Under the pieces are notes generated by a model. The model saw only the letters and a list, made by a program, of their open reading frames with translations, did not search any database and was not told the origin of the DNA. Shown in pieces: positions 25,200-34,831 of a stretch of 52,835 nucleotides of DNA (positions are counted from its first letter, which is position 1; every line of letters starts with the position of its first letter). The DNA is taken from the NCBI GenBank assembly GCA_947260005.1, contig CAMYOL010000063.1, positions 1-52,835 of the forward strand, given 5' to 3'. This DNA comes from an uncultured Ectothiorhodospiraceae bacterium. Its GTDB lineage: Bacteria; Pseudomonadota; Gammaproteobacteria; UBA6429; Thiohalophilaceae. Made by a program: the position numbers and the translations under genes.

Positions 25200-25523
25200 T
25201 CAGGCCTCGAGTTCGAGTTGACGACTGCGAAACAGCGCATCTTCGATCTTGGTCTGGATGTTTTTAATTTTATTCTCGACATCGCCTGGACTCTTGCTCG
25301 CTCCCGAAGACTGGTCAAGTAATTCGTGGGCGATATTGAGGGCGGCCATGACGGCGATTCGGTCGGTACCAATGACTTTACCGGCATCACGTATTTCGCG
25401 CATTTTCTCATCTAAAAAGTCAGCGGCAGAGATAAGACCATTTCGCTCATCATCATTACAAGAGATGAGGTATTCCTTACCCAGGATATTGATCGAAATA
25501 GCCTTTGAATTATCGCTACTCAT
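25200..25523 (-). CDS. zapA: Cell division protein ZapA
   Basis: ZapA binds FtsZ and bundles protofilaments at the division ring. The 107-residue protein has the globular head (ISINILGKEYLISCNDDER, then LISAADFLDEKMREIRDAG and DRIAVMAALNIAHELL), followed by a coiled-coil tail. It overlaps the upstream zapB-like gene by 8 bp. It is divergent from ygfB and followed by 6S RNA. Confidence 0.95.
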   Translation of the reverse strand: MSSDNSKAISINILGKEYLISCNDDERNGLISAADFLDEKMREIRDAGKVIGTDRIAVMAALNIAHELLDQSSGASKSPGDVENKIKNIQTKIEDALFRSRQLELEA

Positions 25524-25713
25524 TTTCCATTGCCTTGAGTCGATTAATCATTGCGTCAACCCGAGATTTTGCCTGTTCAGTTTTGTTGATCAGGCTGTCG
25601 CGTTCGGTGACCAAACTGGTTTGGCTATTACGCAGCGTCTTATTTTCACTGCGTAATCGCTCTACTGTTGATATGAGTTCATCCACCCGATCTTCGAGCT
25701 TTTTTATATCCAA
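25516..25713 (-). CDS. ZapB-like coiled-coil protein (TIGR02449 type)
   Basis: This 65-residue protein is almost one continuous coiled coil (MDIKKLEDRVDELISTVERL, then RLRSENKTLRNSQTSLVTER). Short proteins of this kind precede zapA in many gammaproteobacteria and resemble ZapB, which links ZapA to the chromosome terminus. Its 3' end overlaps zapA, implying co-translation. The exact subfamily is from memory of gene order and length. Confidence 0.8.
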   Translation of the reverse strand: MDIKKLEDRVDELISTVERLRSENKTLRNSQTSLVTERDSLINKTEQAKSRVDAMINRLKAMENE

Positions 25714-25873
25714 CTGTCTCTCCAGACGTGTGACCTGTTACTGATTACCAATATAGAGCGACTCGCGGATCGGGTCAACGGTCTGTTTCAATGGATTGGG
25801 CATGATATACTGAATTTCAGGTCCCGTTACCTATATATAGATAGGCCCACAAACAACATGGTGTGTAAGTCAT

Positions 25874-26446
25874 ATGCAAGAATTCAGTTACTTAGATATT
25901 AATTCGGCCCTGGAACAGCTGGATGTGGCTGCAGATGCGGCTGAATTCCACGGTGCCATGAGTGCGGTGATCTGCGTAAATGGCGAGAGTGGTTATCCTA
26001 TTTGGCTTGGTTCGCATGCACCGGAGATTAGCGCGGCGGTGGCCAGGGGCGACGCCCTGGCACAGGAAACCTCACGCATTACCAAAGGACTATACCAGCA
26101 AATCCTCGATTCATTGCGTGATGGAAATTTTACCTTTGAATTGATGATCCCCGATGATGATATCGATCTGGAATTGCGGACCGAGGCGATGGCGCATTGG
26201 TGCCAGGGATTTTTACTCGGTCTGGGCTATAGTGGCATTACCGATTTGAAACAATTTACCGGAGAACTGGGTGAGATTATTGATGATATCACTGAGATCA
26301 GTCAGGTTTCGGTGGGCCAGCTGGATTATTCAGAAGATGAAGAACAATCATTATCTGAGCTGGTTGAGTATTTGCGGGTGGGCGTGATGTTATTCAATGA
26401 AACCCTGCAGTCACATACCTCACAAAGTAATACATCGGTGCATTGA
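25874..26446 (+). CDS. ygfB: YgfB/YecA (UPF0149) family protein
   Basis: This 190-residue helical protein begins YLDINSALEQLDVAADAAEFHGAMSAV and carries AMAHWCQGFLLGLGYSG, both typical of UPF0149. In Pseudomonas a YgfB homologue represses ampDh3 expression through AlpA. The role here is unknown. It is the first gene of the ygfB-pepP-ubiH-ubiI operon, 3 bp before pepP, and divergent from the zapB-like gene. Confidence 0.92.
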   Translation: MQEFSYLDINSALEQLDVAADAAEFHGAMSAVICVNGESGYPIWLGSHAPEISAAVARGDALAQETSRITKGLYQQILDSLRDGNFTFELMIPDDDIDLELRTEAMAHWCQGFLLGLGYSGITDLKQFTGELGEIIDDITEISQVSVGQLDYSEDEEQSLSELVEYLRVGVMLFNETLQSHTSQSNTSVH

Positions 26447-26449
26447 TTT

Positions 26450-27757
26450 ATGACCAAACATGAATTTATTAATCGCCGCAGGCATTTGATGGAAATGATG
26501 GAACCTGATGCGGTGGCGATCTTACCCGCGGCACCAATGCGTATTCGAAACCGAGACGTTGAACATAGCTACCGGGCAGACAGTGATTTTTATTACTTAA
26601 CCGGTTTCCCCGAGCCCGAAGCGGTCGCAGTAATGGTTCCAGGGAGAGAACAGGCGGAGTACATTTTATTCTGTCGCGAACGCGATGAAGCCACTGAGAC
26701 CTGGACCGGACGCATGGCAGGCCAGGATGGAGCAGTGAGTGACTATGCGGCAGATGATTCTTTTCCGATCGATGATATCGATGATATTCTGCCTGGATTG
26801 CTGGAGAACAAGCAGCGTGTCTATTACACCATGGGGACACATCCAGATTTTGATCAACGTTTAATTGGTTGGGTGAACCGACTACGCAAACAATCCCGTA
26901 TGGGCATTCATACCCCCGGGGAATTTGTCTCGCTCGATCATTTATTGCATGACATGCGCCTGGTGAAAAGCAGTCATGAAATTAAAGCCATGCGAAATGC
27001 GGCGCAGATCTCGGCCAAGGCCCATTGTCTTGCCATGCAGGCTTGTCAACCTGGTATGTATGAGTATCAACTGGAAGCGACGATTCTGCACAGCTTCATG
27101 CAACAGGGCGCACGAGAAACCGCGTATAGTTCGATCGTCGGTGGCGGTGAAAATGGTTGTGTGTTGCATTACACCGAAAATAAAGACAAGCTCAAGGCAA
27201 ATGAATTGTTATTAATTGATGCCGGTGCTGAGTTTGATTATTACGCGGCGGATATCACTCGCACCTTTCCCATTAATGGTAAATATTCGAGGGCACAACG
27301 GGCGATCTACGAAATTGTTTTAGATGCACAACTCGCGGCGATTGAGCAAATCAAGCCGGGTAACCACTGGAATGAACCTCATGAACGTGCCGTTGACGTG
27401 ATTACCGATGGCCTGATTAAGATCGGTTTATTATCGGGCTCGAAGAAGAAGGCCATCGCAAAGGAAAGTTACAAACAGTTTTACATGCATCGTACCGGTC
27501 ACTGGCTGGGTATGGATGTGCACGATGTCGGAGATTATAAAATTGAAGACGAATGGCGAATGTTTGAGCCGGGCATGACCTTGACCGTGGAGCCGGGCAT
27601 TTACATTAATAATCGTGATAGCAAAGTAGCGAAAAAGTGGCATAATATTGGAATACGAATCGAAGACGATGTGCTGGTGACGAAAACGGGGCACGAAGTC
27701 TTGAGTCATGGGGTCCCCAAGCAGCCAGACGAGGTTGAGGCCATAATGGCTTCATAG
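26450..27757 (+). CDS. pepP: Xaa-Pro aminopeptidase
   Basis: PepP removes N-terminal residues from peptides with proline at position two. At 435 residues it matches E. coli PepP. The creatinase-like N-domain has FYYLTGFPEPEAVAVM. The pita-bread catalytic domain shows the two-metal ligands in LLIDAGAEFDYYAADITRTFP, HRTGHWLGMDVHDVG, LTVEPGIYI and IGIRIEDDVLV. It lies 3 bp after ygfB and 5 bp before ubiH, the conserved gammaproteobacterial operon order. Confidence 0.97.
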   Translation: MTKHEFINRRRHLMEMMEPDAVAILPAAPMRIRNRDVEHSYRADSDFYYLTGFPEPEAVAVMVPGREQAEYILFCRERDEATETWTGRMAGQDGAVSDYAADDSFPIDDIDDILPGLLENKQRVYYTMGTHPDFDQRLIGWVNRLRKQSRMGIHTPGEFVSLDHLLHDMRLVKSSHEIKAMRNAAQISAKAHCLAMQACQPGMYEYQLEATILHSFMQQGARETAYSSIVGGGENGCVLHYTENKDKLKANELLLIDAGAEFDYYAADITRTFPINGKYSRAQRAIYEIVLDAQLAAIEQIKPGNHWNEPHERAVDVITDGLIKIGLLSGSKKKAIAKESYKQFYMHRTGHWLGMDVHDVGDYKIEDEWRMFEPGMTLTVEPGIYINNRDSKVAKKWHNIGIRIEDDVLVTKTGHEVLSHGVPKQPDEVEAIMAS

Positions 27758-27762
27758 ATCTT

Positions 27763-29073
27763 ATGGGCAATAAAAACGAATACGATATTGCGATTGTCGG
27801 CGGTGGTCTGGTTGGCATCAGCTTAGCGTATGCCCTGGGTCAAATAAATTCAGCTCAAATAAATTCAGCTCAAATAAATTCGACTCAAACCGAATCGAAG
27901 CTGAAAGTCATATTAATCGAGGCCTATGACTATGCCTCATTGCCTCCGCCAAGTTTTGACTCTCGAACCGTTGCCTTATCATTTAGCTCACGACAAATCT
28001 TTTCTGCGTTAAATTTATGGCCAGCCATTGCCGAGCAGGCTTGTCCAATTTCATTGATTCATATATCTGACCGTGGTCATCCAGGGATGACACGTTTACG
28101 TGCTGAAGAACAAAATGTCGATGCCTTAGGTTATGTTGTTGAAAACCGAGTGCTGGGGCAAAGTTTGCTCAAAACGCTGTCTGAGGTTAAAGGTCTGGAA
28201 CTCCTGGCTCCGGCAAAAGTAACCAACATCAAGATTTGCCATGATGCTGCGACTGAATCCGAGTTAGCCGAATTAGAAGTGGAAACAAACGGAGTCGTTT
28301 CGGATCTTTCCGCAAAGTTAATTATTGCCGCAGATGGGACAGATTCGTTTGTTAGACAGAAGCTCGGCATCACTCAACGGCATTGGGATTACCATCAATC
28401 AGCTGTCATCGCCAATCTTGCATTAGATAAACCTCACAACAACATAGCGTATGAACGGTTTACCCAGTCGGGTCCGATGGCATTATTACCTTTAATAAGT
28501 TATGAACAAGATCAGCATCGCTATGGTCTCGTCTGGACCGTACCACAACAAAACGTGGAACAAGTGATGCAGCTCGATGATCAGGCCTTTGCCGCAGAAA
28601 TTGAAAAACGATTCGGACGTCGTATCGGTAATATAACTCGTGTCGGTGAACGGGCAAGTTATCCCTTAGGACTGAATCATATTTCAGAACACGTGCGACA
28701 CCGATTGGCGTTTATAGGTAATGCCGCACATACCTTGCACCCTGTTGCCGGACAGGGGTTTAATCTGGGGCTACGTGATGTGGCGGCGATTGTCGAAGTG
28801 ATTAAGACCGCGTTAGAAAATGGACAGGATATTGGTGAACTTGCCGTGTTAAACGAATACGCCAAATGGCGCAATAAAGATCACAATACCACAATGATGT
28901 TTACCGACGCCCTGGTGCGAGTTTTTTCAAACAACTTTACACCGTTGGTTCTGGCACGTAATGCTGGTTTGGTGGCGATGGATATGTTTGCTCCACTGCG
29001 CAAACGCTTAACGCGTCATGCCATGGGCTATGTTGGCAAGGCCTCGTTGCTCGCTCGAGGGTTAGGGCTGTGA
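27763..29073 (+). CDS. ubiH: 2-octaprenyl-6-methoxyphenol hydroxylase
   Basis: UbiH is an FAD monooxygenase of ubiquinone synthesis. The 436-residue protein has the FAD-binding GGGLVGISLAYALG, the middle motif ADGTDSFVRQKLG, and the second FAD motif FIGNAAHTLHPVAGQGFNLG. HISDRGHPG identifies UbiH rather than UbiI. Right after the GxGxxG helix, three 15-bp units CAAATAAATTCAGCT (the last slightly changed) encode QINSA repeated in frame, lengthening the loop before LKVILIEA. The stop overlaps the next gene's GTG start. Confidence 0.94.
   Translation: MGNKNEYDIAIVGGGLVGISLAYALGQINSAQINSAQINSTQTESKLKVILIEAYDYASLPPPSFDSRTVALSFSSRQIFSALNLWPAIAEQACPISLIHISDRGHPGMTRLRAEEQNVDALGYVVENRVLGQSLLKTLSEVKGLELLAPAKVTNIKICHDAATESELAELEVETNGVVSDLSAKLIIAADGTDSFVRQKLGITQRHWDYHQSAVIANLALDKPHNNIAYERFTQSGPMALLPLISYEQDQHRYGLVWTVPQQNVEQVMQLDDQAFAAEIEKRFGRRIGNITRVGERASYPLGLNHISEHVRHRLAFIGNAAHTLHPVAGQGFNLGLRDVAAIVEVIKTALENGQDIGELAVLNEYAKWRNKDHNTTMMFTDALVRVFSNNFTPLVLARNAGLVAMDMFAPLRKRLTRHAMGYVGKASLLARGLGL
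27841..27885 (+). repeat. Three in-frame 15-bp tandem repeats within ubiH
   Basis: CAAATAAATTCAGCT occurs twice perfectly, then as CAAATAAATTCGACT. It encodes QINSA-QINSA-QINST in a surface loop after the dinucleotide-binding helix. Confidence 0.92.
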
Positions 29074-30380
29074 CACTAATAGCCAGGACTAAAACATCCA
29101 GTTTTCTCGATAATCAAATCGATGTTGCCGTCATTGGCGGTGGCCTGGTCGGGGCGACACTCGCATGTGCGTTGGCGGAAACAAATTTATCGATTGTTAT
29201 TATCGATCCGAACGATCAAAGACAGATTTCGTTTGATACGGCTTATGACATGCGCGTGAGTGCAATTACTCGGGCATCACAACATATCTTTGAATCGATT
29301 GGTGTCTGGCCAGCAATGGTTGCGCAACGAGTTTCTCCATTTCGAGACATGCGTGTGTGGGAGAAGAGCGGTGCCGGGGTTCTCACCGGAGATCTCACCG
29401 GAGATCTCACCGGAGATCTCAATAGCGAAGTACATTTTGATAGCGCAGAATTAAGTGAGGCCCAGTTAGGCCACATCATAGAAAATCGAGTTATGCTTAA
29501 AGGCCTGTATCAAAAACTCAATGTAGCAACGAATATCGACTTACTTTTTGGGAAGCCTTGCCAACAGATGCAACAGATTGATGGACGCTGGCAACTGCAA
29601 GTAGGCGAACAGTCAGTAAGTGCTAACTTATTGGTCGGAGCCGATGGAAGCCAATCCTGGGTGCGACAGCAATTGGGCATTAGCACACGTGGCTGGGATT
29701 ATGATCATAGCGCGCTGGTGGCAACGGTAAAAACTTCTGAGCCACATCAGGAAACAGCCTGGCAGCGTTTTCTGGATACCGGTCCACTGGCATTCCTGCC
29801 TTTATCCGAAAATTACAGTTCCATCGTCTGGTCGACCAGACCTGAACTGGCGACGCAGCTGCAACATATGCCCGAAGCACAATTTAAACTCGAGTTGGAG
29901 CAGGCTTATGAATCTAAACTGGGCCAGATACTTGAAGTCGGGCCACGGGCTTGTTTTCCATTACGCTTTTTTATGGCTGATAATTATATCGGGAACTCAG
30001 CGGCATTAGTCGGTGATGCCGCCCATACTATGCACCCTTTAGCTGGTCAGGGCGTTAACCTTGGTTTGTTGGATGCGGCCAGTCTGGCGCAAGTCATTAT
30101 CGAAGCGAAGGATGCTAAACGTGCGCTGAATAGTTTAAAAGTACTTAGACGCTATGAGCGTTGGCGTAAGGCTGAAAATATGAGCATGTTGGTCATGGTT
30201 GATCAAATTCAACGACTGTTTGGCAGCGATGTCAGTTGGTTGAAACAGCTTAGGAATTCGGGGATGCACTGGTTTAATCGCTTGCCATTAATAAAACACA
30301 ATGTCATCGATTATGCGATGGGATTGCATGGTGATTTACCCAAAATCGCCCGACATGTGCAACTGCCATTAAATTTATAA
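29070..30380 (+). CDS. ubiI: UbiI/UbiF-type ubiquinone biosynthesis FAD monooxygenase
   Basis: The 436-residue paralogue of UbiH has the FAD motif VIGGGLVGATLACALAE, YDMRVSAITRASQHIFE, ADGSQSWVRQQLG and VGDAAHTMHPLAGQGVNLG. The YDMRVSAI and MRVWEKSG segments fit UbiI, the C5 hydroxylase. Its GTG start overlaps the ubiH stop. It carries three tandem 12-bp repeats (TCTCACCGGAGA) encoding TGDL in frame near residue 107. With Coq7 at 2.9-3.6 kb, the window encodes ring hydroxylases for all three positions. Confidence 0.92.
   Translation: MTLIARTKTSSFLDNQIDVAVIGGGLVGATLACALAETNLSIVIIDPNDQRQISFDTAYDMRVSAITRASQHIFESIGVWPAMVAQRVSPFRDMRVWEKSGAGVLTGDLTGDLTGDLNSEVHFDSAELSEAQLGHIIENRVMLKGLYQKLNVATNIDLLFGKPCQQMQQIDGRWQLQVGEQSVSANLLVGADGSQSWVRQQLGISTRGWDYDHSALVATVKTSEPHQETAWQRFLDTGPLAFLPLSENYSSIVWSTRPELATQLQHMPEAQFKLELEQAYESKLGQILEVGPRACFPLRFFMADNYIGNSAALVGDAAHTMHPLAGQGVNLGLLDAASLAQVIIEAKDAKRALNSLKVLRRYERWRKAENMSMLVMVDQIQRLFGSDVSWLKQLRNSGMHWFNRLPLIKHNVIDYAMGLHGDLPKIARHVQLPLNL
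29381..29416 (+). repeat. Three in-frame 12-bp tandem repeats within ubiI
   Basis: TCTCACCGGAGA is repeated three times without change and followed by a partial copy. It encodes TGDL three times in a loop after VWEKSGAGV. Confidence 0.92.
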
Positions 30381-30467
30381 AACACGTTCAATAATATCGG
30401 AATTTAGCTTTGGCAAGCTGCAGAAATTACGGTACATTGAGGCCACTTTAAGTCACTGACGACCCGT

Positions 30468-31700
30468 ATGGAAATACTTAATACAGCCGCGTTACTGATC
30501 ACCCTGGCAGCCCTTTTCAGCTATTTGAATTACCGCTTCGTGCGTCTGCCAAACACCATTGGCATCATGATCATCTCATTGGTTATATCGATGATTTTAT
30601 TATTTATCGGTAAAACCGGTTGGAGTGGCTTAATCATCCATGCCAATAATTTTTTACGTAGCATCGATTTTCATGAAACATTAATGCACGGCATGTTGAG
30701 TTTTTTACTTTTTGCTGGCGCCTTACACGTCAACATAAACGATTTAAACCAACAAAGAAGTGTCATCGGTATCCTGGCCACATTTGGCGTCATTACTTCA
30801 ACGTTTATTATTGGTGGCCTTACCTGGATTGTGCTTAACGCGCTCAATATTCCATTACCATTTATTTATTGTTTGTTGTTTGGTGCTTTGATCTCGCCAA
30901 CTGATCCCATTGCGGTACTGGGTATCTTAAAGAATGCGCGTGTCCCTAAAAGTCTGGAAACCAAGATTGCGGGTGAATCTTTATTTAATGATGGCATCGG
31001 AGTGGTGGTGTTTATTGTTATCGCCGGGATTGCGGCAACTGGCACAGAACCTTCCTTTAATGCCATTGGTCTTTTGTTTTTGCAAGAAGCGGTCGGCGGG
31101 GTTGTGTTTGGTTTAATGCTGGGTGCATTGGTGTACTACGCGCTTAAGGATGTAGACAATTACCAGCTTGAGGTACTACTTACACTGGCTGCCGTGATGG
31201 GAGGTTATGCAGTTTGTACGATGCTGCATATCTCAGGTCCGATAGCGATCGTCGTGGCCGGCTTGTTTATTGGTAACCATGGTCGCAGCCTTGCGATGTC
31301 TGAAAAGTCACGCATGCATCTGGATCACTTTTGGGAATTGATTGATGAGATTCTAAATGCCGTTTTATTTGTTCTGATTGGTTTAGAAGTCTTATTGTTG
31401 GCCCTGAAAACAGAATATTTTCTGGCGGCGTTGGCGATTATTCCACTGGTACTTTTTGCTCGTTATGTCAGTGTTGGCATCCCGATTTTAATGTTGAGCC
31501 GGACTCGACGATTTACTCCAGGTGTCGTCCAGATTATGACCTGGGGAGGTTTACGCGGTGGAATCTCGGTGGCATTGGCCTTGTCGCTGCCTTTGAGTGG
31601 CGAACGTGAGATTATTCTTACCCTGACCTATGCCATTGTTGTATTTTCTATTATCATTCAAGGGCTTACCATAAGCCGTATGGTCGATGAGATTCGTTAG
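30468..31700 (+). CDS. Na+/H+ antiporter, CPA1 (NhaP/NhaK) type
   Basis: This 410-residue protein has about twelve membrane segments and the CPA1 hallmarks: [30 protein letters not shown] with the ion-binding Asp, and [16 protein letters not shown] near the end. It exchanges Na+ or K+ for protons across the inner membrane, helping pH and salt balance. There is no long C-terminal cytoplasmic tail of the kind found in eukaryotic NHE. It stands alone, 87 bp after ubiI. Confidence 0.93.
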   Translation: MEILNTAALLITLAALFSYLNYRFVRLPNTIGIMIISLVISMILLFIGKTGWSGLIIHANNFLRSIDFHETLMHGMLSFLLFAGALHVNINDLNQQRSVIGILATFGVITSTFIIGGLTWIVLNALNIPLPFIYCLLFGALISPTDPIAVLGILKNARVPKSLETKIAGESLFNDGIGVVVFIVIAGIAATGTEPSFNAIGLLFLQEAVGGVVFGLMLGALVYYALKDVDNYQLEVLLTLAAVMGGYAVCTMLHISGPIAIVVAGLFIGNHGRSLAMSEKSRMHLDHFWELIDEILNAVLFVLIGLEVLLLALKTEYFLAALAIIPLVLFARYVSVGIPILMLSRTRRFTPGVVQIMTWGGLRGGISVALALSLPLSGEREIILTLTYAIVVFSIIIQGLTISRMVDEIR

Positions 31701-31808
31701 CCATTCCATCCAGCGGCGCTGTTGAGTCGCTATCATATATATAGATTCTGATTAACATAGCTATAAACCTAAACCAATATTAACTTTCACTAATGTATTG
31801 CATATGTG

Positions 31809-31827
31809 AATGAGAATCATTATCATT
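31809..31827. promoter_or_regulatory. Fur box
   Basis: AATGAGAATCATTATCATT closely matches the 19-bp Fur consensus GATAATGATAATCATTATC. It lies about 40 bp before the iron-binding protein gene, so repression by Fe-loaded Fur is expected. Confidence 0.85.
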
Positions 31828-31867
31828 ACGACTTAATATCTTACTTATATATATGGAGCAGTCAGCA

Positions 31868-32869
31868 ATGAAACGCGGGTTATTATCCTTATTATTATTA
31901 AGTTTTTGGTTTGGTACGGCTTCGGTGAGTGCCGAGGAACTGATTATTTATTCAGGTCGCAGTGACAAATTTGTTAAACCGGTGGTCAAGGCCTTTACTG
32001 CAAAGACGGGTATCAAGGTTGTGCTGCACACGGGTAGCTCTACCGCCTTACTCAATAAACTTAAGCTCGAGGCTGAGCGTACCAGCGCCGATCTTTATAT
32101 AAGTAATGATGCAGGAAACTTGCAGAAGGGCAGCGACTTAAAACTATTTTCAAGTCTTGATGAAAAATCTGTCGACTCCATTCCGCAGGATTATCGTGCT
32201 GCTGACAATAGTTGGGTGGGGCTTTCGGCAAGAGCTCGCGTACTGGTTGTCAATAGCAAAGACGAATCAGTCGCGGCAATCAAATCTGTTTTTGAACTCG
32301 CGGATCCAAAATTAAAAGGTAAGTTGGCGATAACGCATAGCAGTAATGAAAGTTACATTGCGGGTACGACCGTCTATCTTCGTGCCACAGACGAAAAGAA
32401 GGTTAAACAATGGCTGGTGGGTATGAAGAAGAATGTCGATGGCAGTGTGTATAACAAACACAGCAAGATTGTTAAAGCGGTAGCCAGTGGACGTAAATCA
32501 ATTGGCCTGGTTAACCATTATTATATTTATCGTCATCTAAAGAAAAAACCGAATGCTTCGATCAAAATAGTATTACCTGATCAGGGTAAAGATGATATTG
32601 GTGTTGCCTGGAACGTTGCCGGTGCAGCGGTGGTCAAACACAGCAGTAAACAACAAGCAGCGAAACAATTTATAGAATATATGGTTTCAGAAGCAGGTCA
32701 AAAACAGTTTGCCGAGGTAAATCAGGAATACCCAACCCGCCCAGGCGTGTCCGCCGCCGCGAATGTACCGCCACTATCGAGTTATAAAGTTGCGAATGTA
32801 CCTATGCGTGACCTGGGTAAATATCGAAATGCCACCTTGGATATAATCGAATCTGTTGGGATGCCATAA
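31868..32869 (+). CDS. Fe(III) ABC transporter substrate-binding protein, FbpA/FutA type
   Basis: This periplasmic ferric-ion binding protein is about 333 residues. The signal peptide ends SVSA before EELIIYSGRSDKFVKPVVKAF. The paired tyrosines expected to bind iron are in LVNHYYIYR, and VNQEYPTRPGV is the usual C-terminal feature. I chose the ATG at 31868, preceded by GGAG, over the ATG 15 bp upstream. A Fur box overlaps the promoter region. The permease gene follows by 24 bp. No ATPase gene is adjacent. Confidence 0.93.
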   Translation: MKRGLLSLLLLSFWFGTASVSAEELIIYSGRSDKFVKPVVKAFTAKTGIKVVLHTGSSTALLNKLKLEAERTSADLYISNDAGNLQKGSDLKLFSSLDEKSVDSIPQDYRAADNSWVGLSARARVLVVNSKDESVAAIKSVFELADPKLKGKLAITHSSNESYIAGTTVYLRATDEKKVKQWLVGMKKNVDGSVYNKHSKIVKAVASGRKSIGLVNHYYIYRHLKKKPNASIKIVLPDQGKDDIGVAWNVAGAAVVKHSSKQQAAKQFIEYMVSEAGQKQFAEVNQEYPTRPGVSAAANVPPLSSYKVANVPMRDLGKYRNATLDIIESVGMP

Positions 32870-32893
32870 AGACAGTCTTAGAATCGATCTTCG

Positions 32894-34480
32894 GTGTTTG
32901 CTCAATTAGTCAGGTTTGACTGGAATACTCGCAGTGTTTTAGCCACGTTGGTTGTGCTCTTGGCTTCCGTGCCACTTATTTATGTAGTGATCAACAGTGG
33001 CCAGCTATCCTTTCCACAATGGACAAATCTTTGGAGTGCTCGTTTACCCGAGCTGCTCACAAATACCTTAACGTTAGCCTTGCTGGTTGCGCTGGGAAGT
33101 TTTGTGTTGGGTGTATCATCTGCATGGTTGATCACTCGACGAGATTTTGTTGGTCGCCGATTGGCGGTCTGGTTGATGATCTTACCTTTAACTATTCCAA
33201 CCTACGTCTTTGCGCATATCTATACTACCTTAACCGAAGATGATGGCTGGTTAGGTGCCATCTGGATAGGGTTGTTCGGGCCCGATAATCATCCTCCAGA
33301 ATTATATAACGTGTTCGGAGCGGCGTTTATCTTAAGTCTGGCCGGTTTCTCCTACGTGTTCCTGTTAGTCAGTGATGCCTTGAGTCGATCCCGCGTTGAT
33401 ATCGAGGAGGCGGCGCAATTACATGGACTATCACCTCGACAAGTATTTTGGCGAATAAGTTTGCCGATGTTACGTCCTGCCATTGCGGCGGGACTGGCAT
33501 TGGTTGTTTTACATGTGGTGTCTGATTTTGGTGCAGTAAGCATGTTGCGCTTTCAGACCTTTACCTTAAGCATCTATTTACAAATGGAAGGACGACATAA
33601 CCTGGAAGCAGCTGCCGGTCTGAGTTTAGTGCTGGTCTTATTAAGTTTGTCGTTTTTAATTTTGGAACGTTTCTTTCGCGACCGACAACGATACTACAGT
33701 GCAGCTCAGGCTCAAAAGCCGAAGCGGCGCCGGGCAACGCGGATGGAACTAATTTTTATTTGGTTCTGGTTAGGTGGGATCACTCTATTTGCATTTGCCT
33801 TGCCTTTGGCATGGATGCTGGCCTGGACATATGAAGCCTGGTTACAGTCTTTGATTACCGAAGAGTTTTGGGGGTATGTTCAAAATTCTTTAATCGTGAG
33901 CGTGGCGGCGGCCAGTCTGGCAACGGTTGCGGCTTTTCCTGTTGCATTATTTCATGCGCGATTACGAAATCGTATTAGCCAGGGCTATTTACATCTCGCC
34001 AGTATCGGTTTTGTTTTACCGGGTCCGGTCATTGCCCTGGGTATTTTAAGTTTTGTATTGAGTATGTTGCCCTGGATCTACGGCACCATGATTGTGTTAT
34101 TGCTCGCGATGCTGATTCGATTTTTACCACTTGCGGTACAGGCGCAAGAGGCCTCAGTACAACAGCTTTCTCCTTCAATCGAAGAGGCCGGGCGTAGTTT
34201 GGGTGCCAGGCCATGGGAGAACTTGACCCGGATAGTCATTCCAGTGCTGCGTACTGGATTGGTCAGTGCCTGGGTGTTGGTGTTTATCGATACCCTTAAA
34301 GAACTCCCTGCTACCTTACTGTTGCGCCCTACCGGATTTGATACCTTACCAGTACGAATCTGGATTGAAGCCAGTGAAGAAATGCTTGAGTTGGCAGCGC
34401 CGGCATCGTTAATGTTGATGATTGGTACGTTACCGGTGATTTGGTTTTTAATGCGTCAGCATGATGCGGCCTCGAAGTAG
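32894..34480 (+). CDS. Iron ABC transporter permease, FbpB/SfuB type
   Basis: The 528-residue inner-membrane protein is two fused permease domains with about twelve membrane segments. Each domain has an EAA-type loop for contacting the ATPase: EEAAQLHGLSPRQVFWRISLP in the first half (residues about 167-187) and EEAGRSLGARPWENLTRIVIP in the second. It is co-transcribed with the binding protein and starts with GTG. The expected FbpC ATPase gene does not follow: repeat DNA and a riboswitch come next, so the ATPase must be elsewhere. Confidence 0.93.
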   Translation: MFAQLVRFDWNTRSVLATLVVLLASVPLIYVVINSGQLSFPQWTNLWSARLPELLTNTLTLALLVALGSFVLGVSSAWLITRRDFVGRRLAVWLMILPLTIPTYVFAHIYTTLTEDDGWLGAIWIGLFGPDNHPPELYNVFGAAFILSLAGFSYVFLLVSDALSRSRVDIEEAAQLHGLSPRQVFWRISLPMLRPAIAAGLALVVLHVVSDFGAVSMLRFQTFTLSIYLQMEGRHNLEAAAGLSLVLVLLSLSFLILERFFRDRQRYYSAAQAQKPKRRRATRMELIFIWFWLGGITLFAFALPLAWMLAWTYEAWLQSLITEEFWGYVQNSLIVSVAAASLATVAAFPVALFHARLRNRISQGYLHLASIGFVLPGPVIALGILSFVLSMLPWIYGTMIVLLLAMLIRFLPLAVQAQEASVQQLSPSIEEAGRSLGARPWENLTRIVIPVLRTGLVSAWVLVFIDTLKELPATLLLRPTGFDTLPVRIWIEASEEMLELAAPASLMLMIGTLPVIWFLMRQHDAASK

Positions 34481-34522
34481 ACACCTTTGCTTTTTGTCGC
34501 AAGGTAGCGATTCCTTCACTTT

Positions 34523-34661
34523 AAGATCCTTCGCTCCGCTCCACATGCTTTGAACCGCTTCGCGTTTCGTGCAGTATTTCCTACGCTACGCTCCGGTTAG
34601 GATGACAGATCATGGTTTGTCATCCTGAGCGGAGCGAAGGATCTTGCGGAGCGAATTATCT
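34523..34661. repeat. Family C palindromic repeat, single copy with insert
   Basis: AAGATCCTTCGCTCCGCTCC is followed by CGCGTTTCGTGCAGTATTTCC and TACGCTACGCTCCGG, shared with the 15.9-kb copy. It then continues as TCATCCTGAGCGGAGCGAAGG and GATCTTGCGGAGCGAA. It lies between the iron transporter and the glycine riboswitch. The remainder of that gap, 34662-34831, shows nothing recognisable beyond possible promoter sequence. Confidence 0.8.
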
Positions 34662-34831
34662 TAGTCAGAGGGATAGGTAAAGGATGACTGCTAAGAGCTA
34701 AACCTCTAAATTACAAAAGTATTGTCCGCTAAGTATTTGTTTTAAATGTGTTTAGTCAGCACTCTTTGCGTGGGTGGGAAATAGACTGGCTTTTGACTGT
34801 TAAGCTTTGTAAAATTGGCGTTTAACGATGG

